From Mucilaginibacter sp. PAMB04168 (lineage in GTDB: Bacteria; Bacteroidota; Bacteroidia; Sphingobacteriales; Sphingobacteriaceae), in assembly GCF_039634365.2 (NCBI RefSeq), contig NZ_CP155079.2:2542001-2606000 (forward strand): a DNA stretch of 64,000 nt, in the 5' to 3' direction. A program made the position numbers and the translations under genes. Shown here piece by piece: positions 57,313 through 64,000 of the stretch (the stretch's first letter is position 1; each line of letters opens with the position of its first letter). The notes beneath the pieces are model-generated. The model worked only from the letters and a program-made list of their open reading frames with translations. It had not been told where the DNA came from and ran no database searches.

Positions 57313-58623
57313 ATGGCAAACATGTATTTAGGCAAAACATCGGGTAAACCGCGTGTTGTAATTATAGGCGGTGGCTTTGGTGGCATCAATTTAGGCAGGC
57401 ATTTGAGGGATAAAGAAGTGGAGGTAGTTATGGTTGATAAACACAACTATCATACTTTTCAGCCTTTGTTGTATCAGGTAGCTATGGGCGCTATTGAAAG
57501 CGATGCCGTTGGTTTCCCTATCAGGCGCATATTTACCGGGCATAAAAACTTTAGCTTTCATATGGCTGAGGTGCAGCAGATCAACCCGGCCAGTAACACG
57601 ATAAGTACCACGCTAGGCGATATACATTACGATTACTTGGCAATTGCTACAGGCGCAAATACCAATTTTTTTGGTAACAAGGAGATTGAGCACTTTACGA
57701 TGCCCATGAAGAATATTCCGGAGGCATTAAATATCAGAAGCTTGATATTGCAGAACCTGGAAAAGGCGGCTGTAACTACCGACCCGGTGGAACGCGCAGC
57801 ATTGCTAACGTTTGTGGTGGTTGGCGGCGGACCAACAGGTGCAGAACTTTCGGGTGCTTTGGCCGAAATGCGCATGAATATGTTATGCAAAGATTATCCT
57901 GACCTAAAACCCGAAGATATGAAAGTGTATTTGGCTGAGGGTAAACCTAAACTTATAGCGGCTATGTCTGAACAGGCATCGGTTAAGGCCAAAGAGTTTT
58001 TGATTGATATGGGGGTAATCATTTATAATGATGTGCACGTAACCAGCTTTAACGGCGATGAGTTAAAGATAGACAACGGTGTAACTCTTAAAACACGTAA
58101 CGTGTTTTGGGCTGCTGGCGTTAAGGGTGAGGTGCCACCGGGTATACCGCAGGACGTAGTAATTAGAGGCGCGCGCATACAGACCGACGAGATAAGCCGC
58201 GTTAAGGGATTTCAGAATATATTTGCTATTGGCGATGTGGCTGCCATGATCACACCCGACTCGCCCGAAGGGCATCCGGGTGTTGCACCGGTAGCCATAC
58301 AGCAGGGTGCGCACTTGGCTAAAAATATATTGCACCTGGTAAGGGGAGAAGCCACCCAACCTTTTAAGTATCATGACAAAGGATCTTTAGCTACCATTGG
58401 GCGCAACCGCGCTGTGGCCGATTTGGGTAAGCTACACTTTCAAGGCTTTTTTGCCTGGTTTATATGGTTATTTGTACACATTATGTCGTTGGCTGGCTTT
58501 AGTAATAAATTAGTAGTGTTTAGCAACTGGCTCATAAATTACTTTACCAAGAATACCGATAACCGGCTTATCATCCGTTATTTTGACACCAATACCATGA
58601 TGACTGAACCCACAGCTAAATAA
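57313..58623 (+). CDS. ndh: NADH dehydrogenase, type II
   Basis: 436 residues. FAD loop VVIIGGGFGGINLGRHL (about 15-31), then DKHNYHTFQPLLYQVAMG. The NADH-binding fold has VVVGGGPTGAELSGALAEM, and FAIGDVAAM is the second FAD motif. The C-terminal amphipathic and hydrophobic part (FFAWFIWLFVHIMSLAGF) anchors it to the membrane. It passes electrons from NADH to menaquinone without pumping protons. It is a homologue of the partial gene at 1-227. Confidence 0.94.
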   Translation: MANMYLGKTSGKPRVVIIGGGFGGINLGRHLRDKEVEVVMVDKHNYHTFQPLLYQVAMGAIESDAVGFPIRRIFTGHKNFSFHMAEVQQINPASNTISTTLGDIHYDYLAIATGANTNFFGNKEIEHFTMPMKNIPEALNIRSLILQNLEKAAVTTDPVERAALLTFVVVGGGPTGAELSGALAEMRMNMLCKDYPDLKPEDMKVYLAEGKPKLIAAMSEQASVKAKEFLIDMGVIIYNDVHVTSFNGDELKIDNGVTLKTRNVFWAAGVKGEVPPGIPQDVVIRGARIQTDEISRVKGFQNIFAIGDVAAMITPDSPEGHPGVAPVAIQQGAHLAKNILHLVRGEATQPFKYHDKGSLATIGRNRAVADLGKLHFQGFFAWFIWLFVHIMSLAGFSNKLVVFSNWLINYFTKNTDNRLIIRYFDTNTMMTEPTAK

Positions 58624-58724
58624 ATTATTCCTGTGAGGTGTATTCGTAAACTTTTAGTTAAAATTTGTTAACAATATTTGAGGCAATGTGTTATTACTAC
58701 AATAAATAACTAATAACTCAAATC

Positions 58725-58964
58725 ATGGCAACAAATTTCAATCCTGAACATAGCGAAGGCCCAGTAGCCAAAGCTATCGAACAGCAAACCGCCAAGCTAC
58801 CATCTGATCTATTTTTGTGGGCGGCGTTAGGTTCAATGGCAGTTTCTGCTACTTTAAAAATTATGAAAAAAGACAAGACTGCATTGTTTGTTGGACAATG
58901 GGCAGCACCATTCCTGCTGTTGGGCTTATACAACAAAGTGGTTAAGTTAGAAGGAAGTGAGTAA
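58725..58964 (+). CDS. Small hypothetical membrane protein (79 aa)
   Basis: 79 residues: a polar N-terminus (about 1-25), then two hydrophobic stretches (FLWAALGSMAVSATLKI and FVGQWAAPFLLLGLYNKVV) joined by a short basic loop. No family is recognised. It has an ATG, a following terminator and typical codon use, so it is probably real. Its place behind ndh does not show a function. Confidence 0.7.
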   Translation: MATNFNPEHSEGPVAKAIEQQTAKLPSDLFLWAALGSMAVSATLKIMKKDKTALFVGQWAAPFLLLGLYNKVVKLEGSE

Positions 58965-58986
58965 TCAATTACATCTTCAAGAAAAT

Positions 58987-59024
58987 AAAAAGCCGGTTAA
59001 ATTAGATTTTTAACCGGCTTTTTT
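58987..59024. terminator. Bidirectional terminator overlapping the end of the PaiB-like gene
   Basis: AAAAAGCCGGTTAAA (58987-59001) pairs with TTTAACCGGCTTTTT (59009-59023). The last codons and the stop of the minus-strand gene lie within the stem. Confidence 0.88.
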
Positions 59025-59635
59025 GTTGCTTCCAACTGCATGTAATCAGCTATCACCCGTTCAGTTACATCATTGCTGTGGCTAAACGCAGTAATGATAC
59101 TTTGCTGGTCGGTATCAGTTCTGTTTTGACTCAATTTCTTTTTGCCTTGCAGGTCGGTTACTTTAATATCAAACACTACAATGCCTTTGCACATTTTCAA
59201 CTTATAATCTAAGGGTATGTTGTTCCATTGTTTCAGGTAGTCGGCATCGTAAAAAGATACCATGTGTTCTAAGGCTTTTAGTTGCTCGCTTTCGTTTGTT
59301 ACAATCGTAGCTACGCCGTAAGCATGTACAGCAATATAGTTCCATGTTGGCACGTTTAAATCTTTTTCGTAGTGCTTGGGTGCAATGTAAGCATGTGGCT
59401 CTGTAAATATAACGAGCGATTGCCCTTTAATAACATCGCTGGCCTGCGGATTAGCTGCAGCAAGATGTGAGGACAAAACAACCGCATCTCCTTCGTGCTT
59501 TACTAGAAATGGCAGGTGTGTAGCCTGGGGCAAGCCATCGTTAGTATTATTAACCAGCGTAGCAAAACTGTACCGCTGCATAAAGCTTACGGCCTCTTGG
59601 GTATCAGTAATTTGGAAGTGTTTAGGGATGTACAT
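58997..59635 (-). CDS. FMN-binding PaiB-like regulatory protein
   Basis: 212 residues. MYIPKHFQITDTQEAVSFMQ, LPFLVKHEGDAVVLSSHLAA, FTEPHAYIAPKHYEKDLNVP and TWNYIAVHAYGVATIV match the PaiB/FMN-binding split-barrel family. Members bind FMN and have been linked to repression of sporulation or protease genes in Bacillus; here the role is unknown. Its last eight codons form part of the shared terminator. It lies between the two arginine gene blocks with its own transcript. Confidence 0.88.
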   Translation of the reverse strand: MYIPKHFQITDTQEAVSFMQRYSFATLVNNTNDGLPQATHLPFLVKHEGDAVVLSSHLAAANPQASDVIKGQSLVIFTEPHAYIAPKHYEKDLNVPTWNYIAVHAYGVATIVTNESEQLKALEHMVSFYDADYLKQWNNIPLDYKLKMCKGIVVFDIKVTDLQGKKKLSQNRTDTDQQSIITAFSHSNDVTERVIADYMQLEATKKPVKNLI

Positions 59636-59824
59636 GAGATAAGGGTGTTGCTATTTAGCAAGAGTGCCAAACAGAAATTTAATTACAGGTGTGTATATTA
59701 AAATGAGGTGGTAGGCGAGGGAGCAAGGTAGCCGGAGCAGGGTAAGCAGCTATCTATATTTAGCTGATAAGGCCAAGCAGAGAATAAGCAGCCAAGCCAC
59801 TCATCCTCTGCTAAAAATCAAGGA

Positions 59825-60772
59825 TTATAAGCTTTCTAAAAGCTGCTTTAATACCGCCTGAGCAGCCCATACGCGGTTGCCGGCCTCATGTATAACGGCT
59901 GAGTGTGGCCCGTCAAGAACTTCGTCTGAAAGCTCCAGGTTTCGGCGTACAGGCAAGCAATGCATAACTTTGGCGTTGTTGGTAGCTTGCAGCATTTCGT
60001 TATCAAGCATCCACTCCGGGTAGCTGCCAGGCATCTCACCGTAAGGCTCATAAGCCGACCAATTCTTTACATACACAAAATCGGCACCAACTAAGGCCTC
60101 CTGTTGGTTATGGGTAATAGTTGCACCTTCTGTAAATTCGGTGCTTAAGTTATACCCCTCGGGGTGTGCAATTACAAAATCAACGTCGGCACGGCACATC
60201 CATTCAGCAAAAGAATTAGGTACTGCCTGAGGCAACGCTTTGATGTGTGGTGCCCAGGTAAGTACTACCTTAGGTCGCTCAACCGTTTTAAGTTCTGTAA
60301 TGGTTATTAAATCGGTAAGGCTTTGCAGCGGGTGGCGGGTGGCTGATTCCAGGCTTACCACCGGTACGCCACAAAATTCTACAAACTTATTGAAGATAGT
60401 TTCGCTGTAATCTGCTTCACGGTCTTTCAGTCCCGGAAACGAACGCACACCAATGATATCCACATACTGACCCAAAACTGCCGCCGCCTCACGTATATGC
60501 TCAACTGTTGTACCGTTCATAATGGCGCCATCCTGTAGTTCCAAAGCCCAACCTTCCTTATCAATGTTGAGCACCATGGCGTTCATCCCCAGGTTAAGAG
60601 CCGCCTTTTGTGTGCTCATCCGGGTACGCAAGCTTGGGTTAAGGAACACTAAGCCTATGGTCTTGTTTTTGCCTAAGTGCTGAAAGGCGTAAGGGGCGCT
60701 CTTTAGCTGCAGTGCTTCGGCAACTAAGGCGTTAATATCGGTTACGTCGTGTACGGATGTAAATTGCTTCAT
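59825..60772 (-). CDS. argF': N-acyl-L-ornithine carbamoyltransferase (likely succinyl-type)
   Basis: 315 residues. Carbamoyl-phosphate motif NPSLRTRMST (residues 45-54), CLPVRRN near the C-terminus, and the TWAPHIKALPQAVPNSFAEW stretch shared with the Bacteroides enzyme. It carbamoylates N-acyl-ornithine, not ornithine, in arginine synthesis. The residue known to choose the acyl group is Val90 (GTTVEHI), where Bacteroides fragilis SOTCase has Pro90 and Xanthomonas AOTCase has Glu92. Loss of the Glu favours the succinyl substrate. Last gene of the argG-cupin-argC-argD-argF' operon. Confidence 0.93.
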   Translation of the reverse strand: MKQFTSVHDVTDINALVAEALQLKSAPYAFQHLGKNKTIGLVFLNPSLRTRMSTQKAALNLGMNAMVLNIDKEGWALELQDGAIMNGTTVEHIREAAAVLGQYVDIIGVRSFPGLKDREADYSETIFNKFVEFCGVPVVSLESATRHPLQSLTDLITITELKTVERPKVVLTWAPHIKALPQAVPNSFAEWMCRADVDFVIAHPEGYNLSTEFTEGATITHNQQEALVGADFVYVKNWSAYEPYGEMPGSYPEWMLDNEMLQATNNAKVMHCLPVRRNLELSDEVLDGPHSAVIHEAGNRVWAAQAVLKQLLESL

Positions 60773-60819
60773 CTATCTTTTCCGGTCGTCCCTAACGGGA
60801 AAGTGTTTTAGTTTATATA

Positions 60820-61962
60820 TTAAGCTACGGCGTGCGCAGCTTTCAGGGTTTGTGCAAATGCTTCTAAAAACTGGTCGGCATGTGCTTTGGTTAAGTTTAG
60901 CGCAGGTAGCAATCTAACTACATTGGGTTTAGCTTCGCCTGTAAAAATATGGTGCTTATACAAAAGCTCTTTACGAACGTCGGCCAGTTCCTGCGGTAGT
61001 TCGATGCCAATCATCAAACCACGACCACGAACTTCTATGACCTGCTCAAACTTCCTAAGTTCAGTAATCAAGTATTGGCCAACTTCGGCAGCATTCTGCA
61101 TTAGGTTATTTTCTTCTATTTCCTCTAAAACCGCTAAAGCAGCCGCGCAGGCTAAATGGTTACCGCCAAAAGTAGTACCCAACATACCATAAGCTGGCTT
61201 AATTTTAGGAGAGATGCTGATAGCACCAATAGGAAAACCATTACCCATGCCTTTGGCCATGCTGTAAATATCAGCGTCAACCCCTGCAAAATCATGTGAA
61301 TAGAATTTGCCCGTACGGCCATAACCGCACTGAACCGAATCGGCGATAAATACCGCATTATACTGATCGCACAGCGCTCTTATTTTTTGCAAAAAGCTTT
61401 CGGTTGCTACCTGTATACCACCAACCCCTTGTATGCCTTCAATTATAACAGATGATATTTCGTTTTGGGAAAATGCATGCTCTAATGCACTTTCATCGCA
61501 CCAGGGCAAAAAGATTACATTGTCGGTCTCATTAACCGGCGCTACAATTTTAGGATTATCAGTTACTGCAACAGCCAGCGAGGTACGGCCATGGAAAGCT
61601 TTACTAAAGGCAATAACTTTCTTTTTACCGTTGTAAAAAGAAGCAAGCTTTAAAGCATTTTCGTTAGCCTCGGCACCGGAGTTACACAAAAATAACTGGT
61701 AGTCGTTCTTGCCCGATACTCGGCCCAATTTTTCGGCCAGTTGCTTTTGCAAGGGTATTTCTACAGAGTTTGAGTAAAAACCTATCTGATGTAACTGATC
61801 TTCCAATCGTTTTACATATCGTGGGTTAGTATGACCAATAGAAATTACGGCATGACCGCCATATAGATCCAGATACTCGGTACCCTGAGCATCGTAAACC
61901 AAACTACCAACACCCTTTACAATCTCAATCGGATTGATGGGGTAAACATCAAATAGTTTCAT
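60820..61962 (-). CDS. argD: N-acylornithine aminotransferase
   Basis: 380 residues, class III PLP aminotransferase. GVGSLVYDAQGTEYLDLYGG at the start, LFLCNSGAEANENALKLASF binding the cofactor phosphate, FIADSVQCGYGRTGKFYSHD with the conserved acidic residue, and the Schiff-base lysine in SMAKGMGNGFPIGAI. It converts N-acylglutamate semialdehyde to N-acylornithine. It starts 36 bases after argC ends and 47 bases before argF'. It might also serve in the lysine route (succinyl-DAP), as ArgD does in other bacteria. Confidence 0.95.
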   Translation of the reverse strand: MKLFDVYPINPIEIVKGVGSLVYDAQGTEYLDLYGGHAVISIGHTNPRYVKRLEDQLHQIGFYSNSVEIPLQKQLAEKLGRVSGKNDYQLFLCNSGAEANENALKLASFYNGKKKVIAFSKAFHGRTSLAVAVTDNPKIVAPVNETDNVIFLPWCDESALEHAFSQNEISSVIIEGIQGVGGIQVATESFLQKIRALCDQYNAVFIADSVQCGYGRTGKFYSHDFAGVDADIYSMAKGMGNGFPIGAISISPKIKPAYGMLGTTFGGNHLACAAALAVLEEIEENNLMQNAAEVGQYLITELRKFEQVIEVRGRGLMIGIELPQELADVRKELLYKHHIFTGEAKPNVVRLLPALNLTKAHADQFLEAFAQTLKAAHAVA

Positions 61963-61998
61963 TTGCTAAAAATGTAAAACGTTAAAAAATATAATCAA

Positions 61999-63057
61999 TT
62001 AAAAAGCTGCGGCTTTCAGTTTCAAGCCAGCGGTTTCCTCTAACCCAAAAATCAGATTCATGTTTTGGACTGCCTGGCCTGATGCACCCTTTAACAGGTT
62101 ATCCATAATGCTGATTATAAATAACTTGTCACCCTTTTTTTGTACCTGTATAAAGCATTTGTTAGTGTTCACAATCTGCTTTAAGTCGATGTTGCGGGTG
62201 GTAACGTTAGTGAATGGATGGCTGCCGTAATATTCAGTGTAAAGTTTCACCGCTTCTTCGGCCGACAGATCGCTGTCCAAATAAATAGAAGCAATAATAC
62301 CTCTGGTAAAGTCGCCGCGGTACGGAATAAAGTTCACCTGTTTGTTAAAGCTGGCTTGCAGTTGCGTAAGCGACTGGCCAATTTCATTTAAATGCTGGTG
62401 ATCAAAAGCTTTGTAAACCGAAAGATTATCATTACGCCAGGTAAAGTGTGATGTTGGCGACAAGCTTTGCCCAGCGCCTGTAGAACCTGTAGTAGCAGTA
62501 ATATGCACCTCACTGTTTAAATTGCCACTGGCAGCCAATGGCAATAAGCCTAATTGCAAACAAGTAGCAAAACAACCTGGATTGGCTATGTTATGAGCCC
62601 CTTTTATAGCCTCACGGTTAAGTTCCGGCAAGCCGTATGTGAAGTTGCGTGTTGTAGATTCTGAGTTTTTCGTAGCCGGGTTGGAGATGCTCGATTTGTC
62701 TTTCAGCCTGAAATCCTGGCTCAGGTCAATGATCTTAACACTGGCTGGAAAAGGATTGGCATCTAAAAACTTACGTGCATCGCCGTGGCCAACACATAAA
62801 AACAGCACATCCACATGGTGCGATAGCTCACCTGTGAACTGTAGTTCGGTATCGCCAAACAGATCAGTGTGCACTTCGTACACAAAATTGCCTGCATTGC
62901 TGTTGCTGTGTATAAAGGCTATGTCAACCGCCGGGTGGTTAATCAGAATACGTAAAAGTTCGCCGCCTGTATAACCGGCCCCGCCAATTATACCTGCCTT
63001 TATTTTGCTTCCTCCGCCAACCGGCGGAATGGGGTCTGTTTCTTGTTGGCTATTCAC
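61999..63057 (-). CDS. argC: N-acyl-gamma-glutamyl-phosphate reductase
   Basis: 352 residues with a GTG start at 63057. The choice is forced: an in-frame TAA lies two codons upstream and no other start codon precedes the Rossmann loop AGIIGGAGYTGGELLRILIN. This gives a 17-residue N-terminal extension that includes PPVGGGSK. The catalytic Cys lies in NPGCFATCLQLG. TATTGSTGAGQSLSPTSHFT is the family stretch. It reduces N-acylglutamyl phosphate to the semialdehyde. It overlaps the cupin gene by 8 bases. Confidence 0.94.
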   Translation of the reverse strand: MNSQQETDPIPPVGGGSKIKAGIIGGAGYTGGELLRILINHPAVDIAFIHSNSNAGNFVYEVHTDLFGDTELQFTGELSHHVDVLFLCVGHGDARKFLDANPFPASVKIIDLSQDFRLKDKSSISNPATKNSESTTRNFTYGLPELNREAIKGAHNIANPGCFATCLQLGLLPLAASGNLNSEVHITATTGSTGAGQSLSPTSHFTWRNDNLSVYKAFDHQHLNEIGQSLTQLQASFNKQVNFIPYRGDFTRGIIASIYLDSDLSAEEAVKLYTEYYGSHPFTNVTTRNIDLKQIVNTNKCFIQVQKKGDKLFIISIMDNLLKGASGQAVQNMNLIFGLEETAGLKLKAAAF

Positions 63058-63400
63058 AGTTTATTCTATCGTTTTTTGTGGATGGATGTGAGTACAATAA
63101 AAATTCCAGATCAGTTTCGGCAGGGTTACTTATCCGGTGCTTTTGCCCGGATTTGACTTCTATGCCTTGCTGCCGGTTAAGCACAGTAACTTGACCGTTG
63201 ATAACAAAAATGGCTGTTCCGCTTAGTATAAAAAAGAACTGTGTTGCATGCTCGTGATAGTGCAGTTGCTCAGTCGCATTTGGCGGCATTAGCTCCTGCT
63301 TTATGGATAGTGCTTCAGTATCCACAAAGTTCCACCCATCACAGTTGTCACCCCATTTATAATGGCTTAAACAGTTCTCTTTTGAAAGCAGCGATTCCAT
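63050..63400 (-). CDS. Small cupin protein inside the arginine operon
   Basis: 116 residues, a single cupin domain. Motif 1 is LHYHEHATQFFFILSGTAIF (about 48-67), with metal-binding His-x-His and a later partner residue. Motif 2 has KSGQKHRISNPAETDLEFLL (about 84-103) with the final His. It starts directly after the argG stop and overlaps argC by 8 bases, so it is translated with them. The substrate or role is unknown: it may be an isomerase, a binding protein or a regulator of the pathway. Confidence 0.85.
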   Translation of the reverse strand: MESLLSKENCLSHYKWGDNCDGWNFVDTEALSIKQELMPPNATEQLHYHEHATQFFFILSGTAIFVINGQVTVLNRQQGIEVKSGQKHRISNPAETDLEFLLYSHPSTKNDRINCE

Positions 63401-64000
63401 TTATGATTGTTGATTTACCTTGTGGTATATCATAACCTGGTTACCAAATATCTTAGAGAAACCCTTAACGTCATCACCGGTCCAGGCGTTGTTCATTTCA
63501 CCGTAACTGCCAAACTTGCTCGACATTAAATCATGGTCTGACTCAATACCAGTTACCTGGAAACGGTATGGGTTTAATTCAACAAACACTTTGCCGCTAA
63601 CCTGTTGCTGTGTATCGTTCAGGAAGGCTTCGATGTTGCGCATGATTGGGTCATGAAACTGCCCTTCGTGCAGCCAGTTACCGTAGAAAGAAGATAGTTG
63701 GTCTTTCCATGACAACTGCCATTTGGTTAATACGTGCTTCTCTAAAGTATGGTGTGCCTTGATAATAACCATTGGTGCGGCGGCTTCAAAACCTACGCGG
63801 CCTTTAATACCTATAATGGTATCGCCAACATGAATATCGCGGCCAATGCCATAAGGCTGGGCAATAGCCTGTAAGGCCTGAATGGCTTTGGTTGGGTGAT
63901 CGTAATTAGTACCATCAATGGCTACAAGTTCGCCTTTTTCAAACACCAGCTCAATGTTCTTGGTTTCGTTTGAAGTAACGGGAGTAGGCCATGCGTCCTC
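63401..64000 (-). CDS. argG: Argininosuccinate synthase (partial, N-terminus off the right edge)
   Basis: 200 C-terminal residues are visible. The frame stays open to the window edge, so the real start is outside; the GTG at 63946 is an internal codon. The stretches GRDIHVGDTIIGIKGRVGFE and APMVIIKAHHTLEKHVLTKW are typical, and the C-terminus has SSKFGSYGEMNNAWTGDDVK. It joins citrulline and aspartate to argininosuccinate. First visible gene of the operon with the cupin, argC, argD and argF'. Confidence 0.95.
   Translation of the reverse strand, partial: EDAWPTPVTSNETKNIELVFEKGELVAIDGTNYDHPTKAIQALQAIAQPYGIGRDIHVGDTIIGIKGRVGFEAAAPMVIIKAHHTLEKHVLTKWQLSWKDQLSSFYGNWLHEGQFHDPIMRNIEAFLNDTQQQVSGKVFVELNPYRFQVTGIESDHDLMSSKFGSYGEMNNAWTGDDVKGFSKIFGNQVMIYHKVNQQS

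Overview
The window is a 64 kb piece of a Bacteroidota chromosome, most likely of the Sphingobacteriaceae (Mucilaginibacter/Pedobacter-like). This rests on a fused SecD-SecF protein, an acyl-ornithine carbamoyltransferase (argF') in place of a normal argF, YpdA, a Bacteroidetes-type polysaccharide export pair, few Shine-Dalgarno sites, and repeated promoter -7 boxes of the form TAnnTTTG. Both edges cut genes: a type II NADH dehydrogenase on the left and argininosuccinate synthase on the right. No phage, insertion sequence or CRISPR array was seen.

Layout. 0-9.5 kb is housekeeping: secDF, folA-thyA, ispE and gapA. It also holds a small module of two BadF/BadG-type sugar kinase homologues around a Nudix-type regulator, with three copies of a 15-bp palindromic motif in the flanking intergenic DNA. 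9.7-31.1 kb is a Wzx/Wzy-dependent surface polysaccharide locus: a nucleotide-sugar dehydrogenase, UDP-galactopyranose mutase, Wza-type export lipoprotein, Wzc-type tyrosine kinase, flippase, acyltransferase, five glycosyltransferases, polymerase, epimerase, Wzi-like outer membrane protein, heptose-7-phosphate kinase plus sedoheptulose-7-phosphate isomerase, and the initiating sugar-phosphate transferase. Its central part is visibly more AT-rich than its surroundings and contains a broken acyltransferase gene. A tRNA-Leu(UAG) follows.

31.7-40 kb holds an orphan FtsX-type permease, a UMF1-type transporter, a LutA-like Fe-S protein and the thrS-infC-rpmI-rplT translation operon (infC starts with TTG). 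40-48.8 kb is a mixed region with the SRP RNA gene, two tandem 2H phosphoesterases divergent from dinB, an acetate transporter and gpmA. 48.8-64 kb holds an S9 peptidase, then aspartokinase, proC and argB on the minus strand. A divergent BlaI/M56-peptidase pair lies next to a perfect 40-bp palindrome, followed by a second NADH dehydrogenase. The main arginine operon, argG-cupin-argC-argD-argF', closes the window.

How they fit together. The arginine genes lie in two blocks separated by the BlaI/M56-NDH-PaiB insert. The ornithine transcarbamoylase homologue has valine where acetyl-specific enzymes have Glu and succinyl-specific ones have Pro, so the pathway may run on succinylated intermediates. 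I did not find a clearly new defence or mobile system. The strongest leads are the kinase/Nudix operator set, the degenerate kinase co-transcribed with gapA, the BlaI/M56 operator with its unusual sensor, and the cupin locked into the arginine operon.
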